This document shows, piece by piece, positions 20,618-31,914 of a stretch of DNA of 64,000 bases. The DNA is taken from positions 186,001 through 250,000 of the forward strand of contig JACKMP010000004.1 of NCBI GenBank assembly GCA_024235315.1, given 5' to 3'. Position numbers and translations under genes: made by a program. The first letter of the stretch is position 1; each line of letters starts with the position of its first letter. The stretch is from Chromatiaceae bacterium. GTDB lineage: Bacteria > Pseudomonadota > Gammaproteobacteria > Chromatiales > Chromatiaceae. The notes beneath the pieces were generated by a model. It did not search any database. It was given only the letters and a program-made list of their open reading frames with translations, and was not told where the DNA came from.

Positions 20618-21331
20618 TTGAGCGAATTCAATCAATCTGTGGTCGTGGTCACCGGGGCTGCCGGCAATCTGGGACGAGCGGTGGCACAGGCCTTCGCGGA
20701 ACGGGGCGCACACCTCGCCCTGCTCGACCTGAACGCGGCCGGCATCGAAAGCACAATCGCGGCCTGCCAGGGGCAGGCGTCGGCAAAGGCCTTTCCGACC
20801 AATCTGATTGATGCGACCTCGGTTGGCCAATGTATCGACGAGGTGCTCGATGCGTTCGGCAGGATCGACATCCTTGCCAATATCGCCGGTGGATTCACCA
20901 TGGGGCCGACGGTTCCGGAAACCAGTGACCGCGACTGGGACTTCATGATGAATCTCAACGCGCGCTCCGTATTCAACATGTGCAGGCGCGTCATCCCCGC
21001 CATGCAGGGCAATGGCGGCGGACGCATCATCAACGTATCGGCACGCGCGGCCGAGCAGGGCAAGGCACGAATGGGGCCGTATTGCGCATCGAAGGCGGCG
21101 GTACTGACGCTGACCGAGTCACTCGCAGCAGAGAACCGCTTCGACAACATCAATGTCAATTGCATCCTGCCCGGCACCATCGACACACCCCAAAACCGCG
21201 AGGCCATGCCGGATGCGAATTTCGACCATTGGGTGCCTCCGACGGCGTTGGCCGATGTGATCCTGTTTCTGGCTTCCGGCGCAGCACGCTGCGTCACCGG
21301 GGCGGCCATACCGGTGTATGGGCAGAGTTGA
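20618..21331 (+). CDS. Short-chain dehydrogenase/reductase
   Basis: A 237-residue classical SDR oxidoreductase using NAD(P)H. The cofactor motif TGAAGNLG is at about residues 11-18. The NIAGG motif, the catalytic Ser region and YCASK (Tyr-x-x-x-Lys) are all present. The start is TTG at 20618, preceded at 7 bases by AAAGGAGA (20603-20610); no ATG gives the family N-terminus. An ATG inside the same SD region opens only a four-codon frame that stops on the TTG. The substrate is unknown. The stop overlaps a small downstream ORF. Confidence 0.86.
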   Translation: MSEFNQSVVVVTGAAGNLGRAVAQAFAERGAHLALLDLNAAGIESTIAACQGQASAKAFPTNLIDATSVGQCIDEVLDAFGRIDILANIAGGFTMGPTVPETSDRDWDFMMNLNARSVFNMCRRVIPAMQGNGGGRIINVSARAAEQGKARMGPYCASKAAVLTLTESLAAENRFDNINVNCILPGTIDTPQNREAMPDANFDHWVPPTALADVILFLASGAARCVTGAAIPVYGQS

Positions 21332-21627
21332 AAAGCAAGACCTTCACATTGCGCTGCACCGATGACCAGGCCGCGGTAATTGCCGTCGCGCTGCAGACCT
21401 ATGCCGACGCAGCCTATCCAGCCGGCGGTTCAGAGTGCGGCCAGGTCGCGCAGCAGGCCCTGCAGGAGACGGCGCGGCTCATCGCGCGCGATGCGGGCGG
21501 TACTTCGGGGGCGCAGATCCGCCGGCGCCAGCGCAGCATCGTCAAGGCAGCCGTCAGCTGGTATTTCAGCGCCGAAGGCCCCGGGCCGGAGACCGCCGCC
21601 CCGCAGATGCTCGCGCTGCTGGACTGA
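21328..21627 (+). CDS. Small hypothetical protein coupled to the SDR gene
   Basis: About 99 residues, beginning with TTG in a TTGA overlap with the SDR stop. The protein opens with a beta-type segment (KSKTFTLRCTDDQAAVIAVAL). It continues as a helical, Ala/Arg-rich stretch with many charged residues, and ends QMLALLD. No known domain. Codon use matches its neighbours, and the frame continues well upstream antisense-free inside the SDR gene, so the start could be elsewhere. Translational coupling to the SDR is inferred from the 4-base overlap. Confidence 0.5.
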   Translation: MKSKTFTLRCTDDQAAVIAVALQTYADAAYPAGGSECGQVAQQALQETARLIARDAGGTSGAQIRRRQRSIVKAAVSWYFSAEGPGPETAAPQMLALLD

Positions 21628-21637
21628 CCCGTGGCCG

Positions 21638-22982
<1,345 letters not shown>

Positions 22983-22999
22983 TCAGTGTCGATCCGCGC

Positions 23000-24145
23000 T
23001 CATAGACCCATCTTTTCGAAGAATCCCTTGACGCTGTCGACCCAGGAATGTGCATTCGGGCTGTGTTTGCGCCCGCCACCCTTGAGCGATTCGTGCAACT
23101 GGCCGAGCAGGCTGCGCTGCTGGTCGGTCAGCTTGACCGGGGTCTCCACGACAACCCGACAGATCAGGTCGCCCTGCGGACCCCCACGTACCGGCCTGAC
23201 ACCCTTGCCACGCATCCGGAACATCTTGCCTGTCTGGGTGCCCTCCGGGATCTTCAGCTTGACCTTGCCATCGAGCGTCGGGACCTCGAGCTCACCGCCC
23301 AATGCCGCAGTCGGAAAGTCAATCGGCACCTCGCAATACAGGTGACTGTCGTCACGGCTGAAGATCGGGTGTTCGCGCACATGTACCTGGACATAAAGAT
23401 CGCCTGGAGGGCCGCCGTTGTCCCCGGCCTCGCCCTCGCCCGCCAGGCGGATCCGGTCGCCGGAATCGACGCCAGGCGGGACCTTGACCGACAGCGTCTT
23501 GGTCTCCTGGATGCGCCCCACGCCACGGCACGCCGGACAGGGCTCCTCGATCACGCTGCCCTTGCCGTGGCAGGTCGGGCATGTCTGCTGAACCGAAAAG
23601 AACCCCTGCTGCATGCGCACCTGGCCAGCCCCGTGGCAGGTGCCGCAGGTCTTCGCCGAGGTGCCCTTCTTGGCGCCATTGCCACCGCAGGTATCGCAGC
23701 TGACCCATGTGGGCACCTTTATCTTGACGCTGGTACCGGCGACGGCATCTTCGAGACTGAGTTCGAGGTTGTAACGCAGGTCCGAGCCACGCTGTACCCG
23801 CGGACCGCCGGCGCCGCCGCGACCACCGCCAAAAATATCGCCGAAAACGTCGCCGAAGATATCGCTGAAACTGGCGCCGCCACCGCCGAATCCGCGGCCA
23901 CCCCCCATCGACGGGTCGACGCCCGCATGTCCGAACTGGTCGTAGGCCGCGCGCTTCTGCGCATCCGACAGCACTTCATAGGCCTCTTTGGCCTCCTTGA
24001 AGCTCGCCTCCGCCTCACCAGCCTTTTCGCCGGTATTGCGGTCCGGGTGATGCTTCATCGCCAGACGGCGGTAAGCCTTTTTTATTTCGGCCTCGCTGGC
24101 GTTCTTGGCCACGGCGAGGACTTCGTAATAATCGCGCTTCGACAT
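23000..24145 (-). CDS. dnaJ: Chaperone DnaJ
   Basis: Type I Hsp40 co-chaperone that stimulates DnaK ATPase and hands over substrates; 381 residues. Domain order: J domain with HHPDRN (HPD); Gly/Phe-rich region; four CxxCxGxG zinc motifs ([32 protein letters not shown]); then C-terminal substrate domains. All eight zinc ligands are present. It lies 226 bases after dnaK with a hairpin between them, so partial termination or a separate promoter may lower DnaJ output. Confidence 0.97.
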   Translation of the reverse strand: MSKRDYYEVLAVAKNASEAEIKKAYRRLAMKHHPDRNTGEKAGEAEASFKEAKEAYEVLSDAQKRAAYDQFGHAGVDPSMGGGRGFGGGGASFSDIFGDVFGDIFGGGRGGAGGPRVQRGSDLRYNLELSLEDAVAGTSVKIKVPTWVSCDTCGGNGAKKGTSAKTCGTCHGAGQVRMQQGFFSVQQTCPTCHGKGSVIEEPCPACRGVGRIQETKTLSVKVPPGVDSGDRIRLAGEGEAGDNGGPPGDLYVQVHVREHPIFSRDDSHLYCEVPIDFPTAALGGELEVPTLDGKVKLKIPEGTQTGKMFRMRGKGVRPVRGGPQGDLICRVVVETPVKLTDQQRSLLGQLHESLKGGGRKHSPNAHSWVDSVKGFFEKMGL

Positions 24146-24284
24146 TTTCTGTTTTCAGTACTTCTGAGTGGACAACTCAAAGAACGCACAGGCACGAAGG
24201 CCGCAACTCACGGCGGCACCGAACATCGAAACCGACATCAACCCGGCGCGAAGATCGCACCACTGGATACATTGCGTTCCGCTC

Positions 24285-24328
24285 TCGACAAACAAAACCG
24301 TGCACCGACCACGGGGACGATGCACGGT
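24285..24328 (-). terminator. Hairpin between dnaK and dnaJ
   Basis: ACCGTGCA (24297-24304) pairs exactly with TGCACGGT (24321-24328). On the minus strand the hairpin is followed by TTTTGTTTGT. It looks like an intrinsic terminator of dnaK, probably leaky, because dnaJ lies just beyond without an evident heat-shock promoter. Confidence 0.62.
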
Positions 24329-24371
24329 CTGTGCGGGCGTGGCGCCGACGCGACGCCACACGACACCCGCC

Positions 24372-26312
24372 TCACTTGCCGTCTTTGACCTCTTCGAACT
24401 CGGCATCGACGACATCGTCATCGGCCTTGCCCGACTCGGCACCCGAGGCACCGGCGTCGCCCGTGGCACCGGCATCCTGCGCCGTACCCGGTTGCTGCGC
24501 GTACATGCGCTCAGCCATTTTACCCGAGGCCTCGGCAAGTGCCTTGGTCTTGGCCTCGATCGCGTCTTTGTCGGAGCCTTTCATCGCCTCCTCGAGTTCC
24601 TCGATCGCCTTGTCGATGGCCTCTTTCTCGCCCGCTTCCAGCTTGTCCTCGCCCATCTCCTGGATCGACTTCCTGGTCGCGTGGACCATGCTGTCGGCCT
24701 GGTTGCGTACCTGCACCAGGTCGTGGAACTTCTTGTCCTCATCGGCATGTGCCTCGGCATCCTTGACCATGCGCGCGATCTCATCCTCGGACAGACCCGA
24801 AGACGCAGTGATGCGAATCGACTGCTGCTTGCCAGTCGCCTTGTCCTTGGCCGAGACATGCAGGATACCGTTGGCATCGATGTCGAAGCTCACCTCGATC
24901 TGCGGCATACCGCGCGGTGCCGGCGGAATGTCGCTCAGGTCGAACCGGCCCAGCGACTTGTTCGCCGAGGCCTGCTCGCGCTCACCCTGCAACACATGCA
25001 CGGTCACCGCAGTCTGGTTGTCGTCGGCGGTCGAGAAGGTCTGCGAGGCGTTGGTCGGGATCGTGGTGTTCTTCTCGATCAGCTTGGTCATCACGCCGCC
25101 CAGCGTCTCGATTCCCAGCGACAACGGCGTCACGTCGAGCAGCAGCACGTCCTTGACCTGGCCACCCAGCACCCCGCCCTGGATCGCCGCACCCACGGCG
25201 ACCGCCTCGTCCGGGTTCACGTCCTTGCGCGGCGCCTGGCCGAAGAACTGCTCGACCAGCTGCTGAACCTTGGGCATCCGCGTCTGGCCACCGACCAGGA
25301 TCACGTCGTCGATATCAGAAGCCGACACACCCGCGTCCTTGAGAGCGATCTTGCACGGATCGAGCGTGCGCTGCACCAGTTCATCGACCAGTGATTCCAG
25401 CTTGGCGCGGGTCAGCTTGATGTTCATGTGCTTCGGGCCGCTGGCATCCGCGGTGATGTACGGCAGGTTGATATCGGTCTGCTGGCTGCTCGACAGCTCG
25501 ATCTTGGCCTTTTCTGCGGCCTCTTTGAGACGCTGCAGGGCCAGCGGATCGTTCTTCAGATCGACGCCCTGGTCCTTTTTGAACTCGGACGCGAGGAAAT
25601 CGATGATCCGCATGTCGAAATCTTCACCGCCGAGGAAGGTGTCGCCATTTGTCGACAACACCTCGAACTGGTGTTCGCCGTCCACCTCGGCGATCTCGAT
25701 GATTGATACGTCGAAGGTACCGCCACCGAGGTCATAGACAGCCAGTTTCTTGTCGCCTTTCGACTTGTCCAGGCCATAGGCGAGCGCCGCGGCGGTCGGC
25801 TCGTTGATGATGCGTTTGACATCCAGCCCCGCGATGCGGCCGGCATCCTTGGTCGCCTGGCGCTGCGAATCATTGAAGTAGGCAGGCACGGTGATCACCG
25901 CCTCGGTCACGGTCTCACCAAGATAGTCCTCGGCGGTCTTCTTCATCTTCTGCAGCACCTTGGCCGAGATCTCCGGCGGCGCCATCTTGCTGCCGTTCAC
26001 CTCGACCCAGGCGTCGCCGTTGTCCGCCTTGACAATCTTGTAGGGCACCATGTCGATGTCCTTCTTGACCACGCTATCGCCGAAGCGACGACCTATCAGG
26101 CGCTTGATCGCAAAGAGCGTGTTCTTCGGGTTGGTCACCGCCTGGCGCTTGGCGCTCTGGCCAACCAGCACCTCACCATCGTTGGTATAGGCGATGACCG
26201 ACGGCGTCGTGCGATCGCCTTCGCTGTTCTCGATGACCTTGGCCTTGCCGCCCTCCATGATCGCCACGCAGGAGTTGGTGGTGCCGAGGTCGATGCCGAT
26301 GATCTTGCCCAT
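24372..26312 (-). CDS. dnaK: Chaperone DnaK (Hsp70)
   Basis: ATP-driven folding chaperone; 646 residues. The nucleotide domain opens [30 protein letters not shown] is the phosphate-2 motif. The substrate domain and helical lid follow, and the C-terminus ends [11 protein letters not shown], the DnaK-type tail. Preceded by a consensus sigma-32 promoter overlapping the grpE stop codon, so it has its own heat-inducible start besides any operon read-through. Confidence 0.98.
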   Translation of the reverse strand: MGKIIGIDLGTTNSCVAIMEGGKAKVIENSEGDRTTPSVIAYTNDGEVLVGQSAKRQAVTNPKNTLFAIKRLIGRRFGDSVVKKDIDMVPYKIVKADNGDAWVEVNGSKMAPPEISAKVLQKMKKTAEDYLGETVTEAVITVPAYFNDSQRQATKDAGRIAGLDVKRIINEPTAAALAYGLDKSKGDKKLAVYDLGGGTFDVSIIEIAEVDGEHQFEVLSTNGDTFLGGEDFDMRIIDFLASEFKKDQGVDLKNDPLALQRLKEAAEKAKIELSSSQQTDINLPYITADASGPKHMNIKLTRAKLESLVDELVQRTLDPCKIALKDAGVSASDIDDVILVGGQTRMPKVQQLVEQFFGQAPRKDVNPDEAVAVGAAIQGGVLGGQVKDVLLLDVTPLSLGIETLGGVMTKLIEKNTTIPTNASQTFSTADDNQTAVTVHVLQGEREQASANKSLGRFDLSDIPPAPRGMPQIEVSFDIDANGILHVSAKDKATGKQQSIRITASSGLSEDEIARMVKDAEAHADEDKKFHDLVQVRNQADSMVHATRKSIQEMGEDKLEAGEKEAIDKAIEELEEAMKGSDKDAIEAKTKALAEASGKMAERMYAQQPGTAQDAGATGDAGASGAESGKADDDVVDAEFEEVKDGK

Positions 26313-26356
26313 GATGTCTAATCTCCGATTCGGGAATGCGTTTGCAACTGTTGTTT

Positions 26357-26384
26357 AAATGGGGTTTTGTTATGTCTTTTCAAG
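26357..26384 (-). promoter_or_regulatory. Sigma-32 heat-shock promoter for dnaK
   Basis: On the minus strand CTTGAAA (26378-26384) and CCCCATTT (26357-26364) are separated by 13 bases, an essentially perfect RpoH promoter. The -35 lies across the grpE stop codon; the -10 is about 45 bases before the dnaK ATG. Confidence 0.88.
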
Positions 26385-26988
26385 ACGCCGGGGCGGCCTG
26401 CGAGACCATCACCATGGCCGGCCTGACCAGGCGGCCGTTCAACAGGTAGCCCTTTTGCACGACCGCCACCACGGTATTCGCCGGCACGTCGCCACGCGGC
26501 TGCATCGACATCGCCTGATGAAACTCCGGATTGAATGGCTGGTTGATCGGGTCGATCTGCTCGACGCCGAACTTGGCCATTGCATTGCTGAGCATCTTGA
26601 GTGTCAGCTCGGTACCTTCGCGCAACTTTTGCACGTCCGCCGCTTCGTCCTGTGCCGCGCTGTGGCCGAGTTCGAGGCTGTCCCACACGCCAAGCAGCTC
26701 GGCGACGAATTTGTCGAGTGCGAATTTGTGTGCGTTTTCCAGGTCGCGCGCGTGGCGGCGCTTGAGATTCTCCAGCTCCGCGTGTGCGCGCATCATCTGC
26801 TCGAAATGCTCGTCAGCCTTGGCACGGGCCTGCTCAAGGAGCCCGGAAAGGTCTTCGGCGGAGTTCTCCGCAATCTCGCTGTCAGCCGTCATCTCAGCAG
26901 CACTCTCCTCGAAAGTTGCCTCGCCTGCCTCTGTCGTCGCATCGCTGGCGCTCTTCTCACGCAACGGGCGATCCTGCTGCTCACTCAT
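26380..26988 (-). CDS. grpE: Nucleotide exchange factor GrpE
   Basis: Releases ADP from DnaK; about 202 residues from the ATG at 26988 (MSEQQDRPLREKSASD), chosen because the GAGG-type site lies just upstream; an in-frame codon five residues earlier is less likely. An acidic, disordered N-terminus leads into the long dimerisation helix (DEHFEQMMRAHAELENLKRR). The C-terminal beta domain has NPEFHQAMS and GDVPANTVVAVVQKGYLLNG. It carries its own sigma-32 promoter. Confidence 0.96.
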   Translation of the reverse strand: MSEQQDRPLREKSASDATTEAGEATFEESAAEMTADSEIAENSAEDLSGLLEQARAKADEHFEQMMRAHAELENLKRRHARDLENAHKFALDKFVAELLGVWDSLELGHSAAQDEAADVQKLREGTELTLKMLSNAMAKFGVEQIDPINQPFNPEFHQAMSMQPRGDVPANTVVAVVQKGYLLNGRLVRPAMVMVSQAAPAS

Positions 26989-27067
26989 CAGAACCTCACA
27001 CAAGATTTTGAAAATTCAGAAAAATTCTGTTCGGCGGGAAACCCGGTCCCACAGATTCCAGCTCAAC

Positions 27068-27095
27068 AGATGGGGGCACCGGACGGGATTACAAG
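27068..27095 (-). promoter_or_regulatory. Sigma-32 heat-shock promoter for grpE
   Basis: On the minus strand CTTGTAA (27089-27095) is followed after 12 bases by CCCCCATCT (27068-27076), a close match to the RpoH consensus, about 80 bases before the grpE ATG in the hrcA-grpE gap. Confidence 0.78.
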
Positions 27096-27121
27096 CCCGG
27101 CTCGGGTAAATTCAGGAAAAA

Positions 27122-28180
27122 TCAGCGTGAGGCGAGCGCGCTGCCCAGCACCTTTGCGGTCAATTCAACGATCGGGATCACCCGATCGTAGGCGATACGC
27201 GTGGGGCCGATGACGCCCAGCACCCCGACCACCTGCGAATTCACCCCGTAAGGCGCAGTGATCACCGAGCAATCCTTCAACGTGCTGTAACCGGATTCCT
27301 CGCCGATGAAGATCTGCACGCCGTCTGCCTCGAGGCTGCGATCGAGGAGATGCAGGATTTCCTGCTTTTCGGTGAATGCATCGAACAGAGACCGCAGACT
27401 GTCCATCTGCGCCAGCTCGTCGAAATCCATCAGGTTGGTCTGGCCGGCAACCACGAAGTCGCCCTTTCCATCGTCGTCAAGGTCACCGACGAAGGCGGCC
27501 CTGGCGACTTCCATTGCCTGCACCATCAGGGCATCGAGATTACGCTTGGTCTCCTGCATCTCGCGCAGCACGCGGCGGCGGATACCTGCGAGATCACTGC
27601 CGGCGTAGTGGCTGGTGATGTAGTTGCTGAGCTGTTCCAGCTCGCTGCGGCTGAACACACGGGAGGTACGGATGATCCGGTTGTACACCTCGCCGGTGGA
27701 CGTCACGATCACCGTCAACACCCGCTCTTCCGACAACGGGACGAATTCGATCTGCCTTATCCTGACCTGGTTGTGCTTCGGCACCATCACCACACCCGCG
27801 AGATGGGTGAGACTGGACAGCAGCCGCGACGCCGAATCGAGCAGGCCCGAGGGCGCGTCACGGATATCCAGCCGCTGCTGGACCTGGCGCAGCATGGCTT
27901 TGTCCAGGGGCTTGAGTGACAACAGGGAATCGACGAACAGCCGGTAGCCGGGCACCGTCGGAATACGCCCCGCAGAGGTGTGCGGTGACGTCACCAGTCC
28001 AAGGTCCTCGAGGTCGGCCATCACATTGCGTATGGTCGCCGGACTGAGATCGAGTCCGGCATCCTTGGCCAGCGTGCGCGAACCTACGGGATGCCCATCC
28101 TGGATGTAACGCTCGATCAACACCTTCAAGAAGTGCTGGGCACGTTCGCTGATCGCATTTTCCGGGCTTTCTGCTGCCAC
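27122..28180 (-). CDS. hrcA: Heat-inducible transcription repressor HrcA
   Basis: Represses chaperone genes by binding CIRCE operators in species where it is studied; 352 residues. An N-terminal winged helix contains DGHPVGSRTLAKDAGLDLSP and IRNVMADLEDLGLVTSPHTS. A GAF-like effector domain and dimer region follow. It heads the hrcA-grpE-dnaK-dnaJ order but no CIRCE inverted repeat (TTAGCACTC-N9-GAGTGCTAA) is visible in this window, so its target is probably groESL elsewhere. Divergent from nadK. Confidence 0.95.
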   Translation of the reverse strand: MAAESPENAISERAQHFLKVLIERYIQDGHPVGSRTLAKDAGLDLSPATIRNVMADLEDLGLVTSPHTSAGRIPTVPGYRLFVDSLLSLKPLDKAMLRQVQQRLDIRDAPSGLLDSASRLLSSLTHLAGVVMVPKHNQVRIRQIEFVPLSEERVLTVIVTSTGEVYNRIIRTSRVFSRSELEQLSNYITSHYAGSDLAGIRRRVLREMQETKRNLDALMVQAMEVARAAFVGDLDDDGKGDFVVAGQTNLMDFDELAQMDSLRSLFDAFTEKQEILHLLDRSLEADGVQIFIGEESGYSTLKDCSVITAPYGVNSQVVGVLGVIGPTRIAYDRVIPIVELTAKVLGSALASR

Positions 28181-28358
28181 TACTCACTGCCAGTCAAGAG
28201 GATGACGCAACTATAGACTGCGCCGGGACCCAGGGGTTCGTCTGGATTATGTGAAGGCGCATTTTACGGTGTCAAGGAAACCGCCGGCGCGCTTGGCTGG
28301 CGGCATGGCACATGCTAGTTTCCAGCTTCATTTCCCGACCGGCGGAACGACCCGAATC

Positions 28359-29240
28359 TTGAATCACCCGGCCAATCAGTTTCAGCGTATCGCGGTCATC
28401 GCCAAGCCCGATGTCGCCGGCAAGCTGATCTCCACCTTGCGCCAACTGCACGACGTACTGGCCGCGCGCCGGCTTACCCTGCTGCCGGACGAGCGCACCG
28501 CCGCACTGCTGCAACTCGGCCAGGGCCTGTCGCTCGACGAATTGGGCAGGCAATGCGATCTTGCAATCGTCGTTGGTGGCGATGGCACCCTCTTGAGCGC
28601 GGCCCGTCAGCTCACCGACCACAAGATTCCATTGCTCGGGGTAAACCTCGGAAGACTCGGATTCCTGGTCGATATCACGCCGGACGACATCGGCCGCTGC
28701 GTGGCCGCCGTACTGGACGGCAAGTACGAAGAGGATCAGCGTTTCCTGCTCAGCGCGCAGATCGGCGATCAGCCGCCGGCGCTGGCCTTCAACGACGTGG
28801 TGCTGCACAAGTGGAACATCGCGCGGATGATCGAGTTCGAGACCTGGATCGATGGCCGGTTCGTGAACACCCAGCGCTCGGACGGACTGATCATCTCCAC
28901 CCCGACCGGTTCGACCGCATACGCGCTGTCCGGCGGTGGCCCCTTGCTGACACCGGGACTGGATGCCATTGCCCTGGTACCGATCTGTCCACATACGCTG
29001 AGCAACAGACCGATCGTGATCGATGCGGCCGGTGAGATCGAGATCTCGGTGTGCGGACATACCGACCCGCAGGACGTGCGCATCACCTGTGACGGCGCAG
29101 CCAGCCTGACCATCGGCGAAGGTGAAAAACTCAGGGTGATCCGCCATCGCACCCGCGTCCGGCTGCTGCATCCGGTCGGACACGATCATTTCGACGTCCT
29201 GCGGGCCAAGCTCGGCTGGGGCGAGTTGCCGAAGAACTGA
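28359..29240 (+). CDS. nadK: NAD kinase
   Basis: Phosphorylates NAD to NADP; about 293 residues from TTG at 28359 (LNHPANQFQRIAVIAKP), which matches the usual 290-residue length. An ATG at 28305 and a GTG at 28251 extend the frame, and the true start is not settled. The catalytic GGDGTLLSAAR motif and NDVVLHK (NE/D motif) are present, along with TPTGSTAYALSGGGP and the metal/substrate region. Sits between the grpE cluster and recN, as in E. coli. Confidence 0.93.
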   Translation: MNHPANQFQRIAVIAKPDVAGKLISTLRQLHDVLAARRLTLLPDERTAALLQLGQGLSLDELGRQCDLAIVVGGDGTLLSAARQLTDHKIPLLGVNLGRLGFLVDITPDDIGRCVAAVLDGKYEEDQRFLLSAQIGDQPPALAFNDVVLHKWNIARMIEFETWIDGRFVNTQRSDGLIISTPTGSTAYALSGGGPLLTPGLDAIALVPICPHTLSNRPIVIDAAGEIEISVCGHTDPQDVRITCDGAASLTIGEGEKLRVIRHRTRVRLLHPVGHDHFDVLRAKLGWGELPKN

Positions 29241-29254
29241 TCGGATACCGATCG

Positions 29255-30928
29255 ATGCTGAGCCGCATCACGATTCGCAATCTGGTCATCGTGCGCAGCC
29301 TCGATCTCGACCTGCGGCGCGGCATGACGGCACTCACCGGTGAGACGGGCGCAGGAAAATCAATCCTGATCGACGCCCTCGGCCTGGCACTGGGGGAGAA
29401 GGCAGATAGCGGAATGATCCGTGCCGGCGCAGACCAGGCGGAGATCAGCGTCGGTTTCGACCTCGAGGATGACTCGCCGGCGCTTGATTGGCTGGCGCAG
29501 CACGACCTGGCGGCCGACGGTGAATGTCTGTTGCGTCGCGTGTTGGTACGCAATGGCCGGAACCGTGCCTACATCAATGGCATACCGACGCCGCAGGCAC
29601 TGCTGCGTGAACTGGGTGACCGGCTGGTCGACATCCACGGGCAACATGCCCATCAGTCACTGCTGCATGCCGCTGCTCAGCGCCAACTGCTGGATGCCTA
29701 TGCCGGGCTGCGCGCAGAAGTGCGAGAACTGGCGCAGCTGTACCAATCCTGGCGAAGCACCCTTGATCAGCTCGCGTCCCTGCGACAGGCCGGCGATGAT
29801 CGTGCGAGTCGACTCGATTATCTGAGCTATCAGATTCGCGAACTGGAAGACGTGGCGATCGATTGCGACGACCTCGCCGATCTGGAAGCGGAACAGGCGA
29901 GGCTGGCACACGCCGAGAGGCTGCTCGGCGACAGTGCCACGGTGCTTGCGGCACTCGATGACGATGAGCCGTCCATCCGAAGTTCGCTGGATCACGCCGG
30001 TGGTGTCCTGACAACACTCGCCGAGCTTGACCCGTCCCTTGTCGAGGCCCGTGACCTGCTGGAGACTGCCGGCATCCAGATCGAAGAGGCGGTCGGGGTG
30101 CTGCGTCGCTATCAGGACCGGGTTGAGCTCGACCCGGAGCGACTGCAGCAGGTCGATGCACAGCTGGGAGGTCTGCACGATGCAGCACGCAAGCACCGCG
30201 TCGATCCGGATCAACTCATGGATCTGCTGCAACGGTTGCGTGATGAGGCCCAGGCACTGGCCAACGCCGATCACGATCTGATACGCCTGCAGCACGCGGT
30301 CGACGAGACGGAGAAAGCCTACCTGAACGCCGCGGCCAGACTCTCCACCGCACGCAGGAAGGCGGCCGAGGCATTGTCCGGCACGGTCACTGCCAGCATG
30401 CAGACCCTGGGCATGCGCGGCGGCAGACTGCGCGTCGCCTGCGAAGCGGACAATCAGAGGCCCGGCCCCAGCGGGATCGACCGCGTCACGTTCCTGGTCG
30501 CCGCCAACCCGGGACAACCGGAGGCGCCACTGTCCGATGTCGCGTCCGGCGGTGAACTTTCGCGTATCAGTCTCGCGATCCAGGTAGCGACCGCGAACTG
30601 CGGCAGCGTGCCGACGCTGATATTCGATGAGGTTGACGTCGGCATCGGTGGTGCAGTCGCGGAGATCGTCGGACAGCTGCTGCGCCGACTCGCCCGGGAT
30701 CGCCAGGTCCTTTGCGTTACCCACCTGCCACAGGTGGCGTCACAGGCCCACCATCAGCTGCGTGTGCATAAGATGACCGATGGCAAGACCACCGAAACCG
30801 GTATCGACTGCCTCGATGAGGACGCTCGTGTCGACGAAGTCGCCCGCATGCTCGGTGGTGTCGACATCACGGAACAGACACGTCGGCATGCACAGGAGAT
30901 GATCGAGCGCGCCCAAGGCGCGGCCTGA
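29255..30928 (+). CDS. recN: DNA repair protein RecN
   Basis: SMC-like ATPase recruited to double-strand breaks; 557 residues. Walker A GETGAGKSILIDALGLAL is at the N-terminus. Two coiled-coil arms surround a central hinge (about residues 150-350). The ABC signature SDVASGGELSRISLAIQ and Walker B LIFDEVDVGIGG follow near residues 430-465. Follows nadK by 14 bases and is probably co-transcribed. No LexA-type box is evident before it. Confidence 0.97.
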   Translation: MLSRITIRNLVIVRSLDLDLRRGMTALTGETGAGKSILIDALGLALGEKADSGMIRAGADQAEISVGFDLEDDSPALDWLAQHDLAADGECLLRRVLVRNGRNRAYINGIPTPQALLRELGDRLVDIHGQHAHQSLLHAAAQRQLLDAYAGLRAEVRELAQLYQSWRSTLDQLASLRQAGDDRASRLDYLSYQIRELEDVAIDCDDLADLEAEQARLAHAERLLGDSATVLAALDDDEPSIRSSLDHAGGVLTTLAELDPSLVEARDLLETAGIQIEEAVGVLRRYQDRVELDPERLQQVDAQLGGLHDAARKHRVDPDQLMDLLQRLRDEAQALANADHDLIRLQHAVDETEKAYLNAAARLSTARRKAAEALSGTVTASMQTLGMRGGRLRVACEADNQRPGPSGIDRVTFLVAANPGQPEAPLSDVASGGELSRISLAIQVATANCGSVPTLIFDEVDVGIGGAVAEIVGQLLRRLARDRQVLCVTHLPQVASQAHHQLRVHKMTDGKTTETGIDCLDEDARVDEVARMLGGVDITEQTRRHAQEMIERAQGAA

Positions 30929-31176
30929 GCGGCAATACTCCCGGTCCGACCCTTCGTCGGAACAATAAAGTCTTTTACTTCTCCAATTGTGAAAAGCGTT
31001 CTTTACTGCGCTACAATTCGCGTGCAGAATCTTCTATAACCAAATGAAATTAAAAAACAATAACTAAGTGCCTAAGCACTGGATTCGTATGGCTGATATT
31101 GATCAGGGGTACGGATCCATAACAGATGCAGCAGTGCAAGAGCCTGTCTGCATTCACCCGACCAAGGGCCAACCTT

Positions 31177-31914
31177 GTGTTTGATTCGATCCCAGCCCCT
31201 TACTGGCTGTTCGGTGCCTTTACTCTGATCGCCGCCTATGTGGTGCGCGGCATCGCCGGTTTTGGCTCCGGCCTGATCGCGATCCCCCTGCTGGCACTGA
31301 TCCTGCCGCTGACCGTGGTCGTCCCACTGGTGGTCTTCCTCGATTACGTCGCCTCCGCCAGTCATGGATTGAAAGACCGTGCACAGATCCAGTGGCGCCA
31401 GATCTTCCCGCTGCTGCCGTTCACCGCGGTCGGCGTGCTCACGGGTCTGTATCTGTTCAAGACGGTCGATTCCATCATGTTGGCACATGGCCTGGGTGTC
31501 TTCGTGCTGCTGTATGCCATGTACACCCTGTTCGTGAACGAAGGCAGCACAAGGGTTTCCGGGCTGTGGGCCATCCCGGCAGGCGCTCTGGGCGGCCTGG
31601 TCGGCACCCTGTTCGGCACTGGCGGGCCCTTCTATGTGGTCTATCTCAAACACCGCGGACTGCCGAAGACCCAGTTTCGGGCCACCTTTGCCACGGTGTT
31701 CCTGATGGACGGCGCAGGCCGCCTGACCGGCTATTTCTCAGGTGGCTTCTTCGATCGTGACTGGCTGGTGCTGGCGGCGTTCTCGCTGCCAGTCATGGCC
31801 ATCGGCCTGTACGCCGGGGGGCACGTTCACACCAACATCACCCAACGGACCTTCCAGGTGGCGGTGAGCCTGCTGCTGGTGGTCAGCGGTATCTCCCTGT
31901 TGCTGCGTCACTGA
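31177..31914 (+). CDS. TauE/SafE-family sulfite/anion exporter
   Basis: Integral membrane protein of the family exporting sulfite, sulfonates or related anions. The GTG at 31177 (MFDSIPAPYWLFGAFTLIAA) gives a 245-residue protein with a membrane helix at once; an ATG 51 bases earlier adds a charged tail of doubtful reality. About seven to eight transmembrane helices form two repeats, with the family motif VRGIAGFGSGLIAIPLLAL at the first and LGGLVGTLFGTGGPFYVVYL at the second. A role in sulfite disposal fits a sulfur oxidiser but is inference. Confidence 0.88.
   Translation: MFDSIPAPYWLFGAFTLIAAYVVRGIAGFGSGLIAIPLLALILPLTVVVPLVVFLDYVASASHGLKDRAQIQWRQIFPLLPFTAVGVLTGLYLFKTVDSIMLAHGLGVFVLLYAMYTLFVNEGSTRVSGLWAIPAGALGGLVGTLFGTGGPFYVVYLKHRGLPKTQFRATFATVFLMDGAGRLTGYFSGGFFDRDWLVLAAFSLPVMAIGLYAGGHVHTNITQRTFQVAVSLLLVVSGISLLLRH

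Noticed and set aside
26989..28260. CIRCE operator expected with hrcA
   Set aside because: Searched by eye on both strands of the hrcA and grpE upstream regions; no TTAGCACTC/GAGTGCTAA pair is present.
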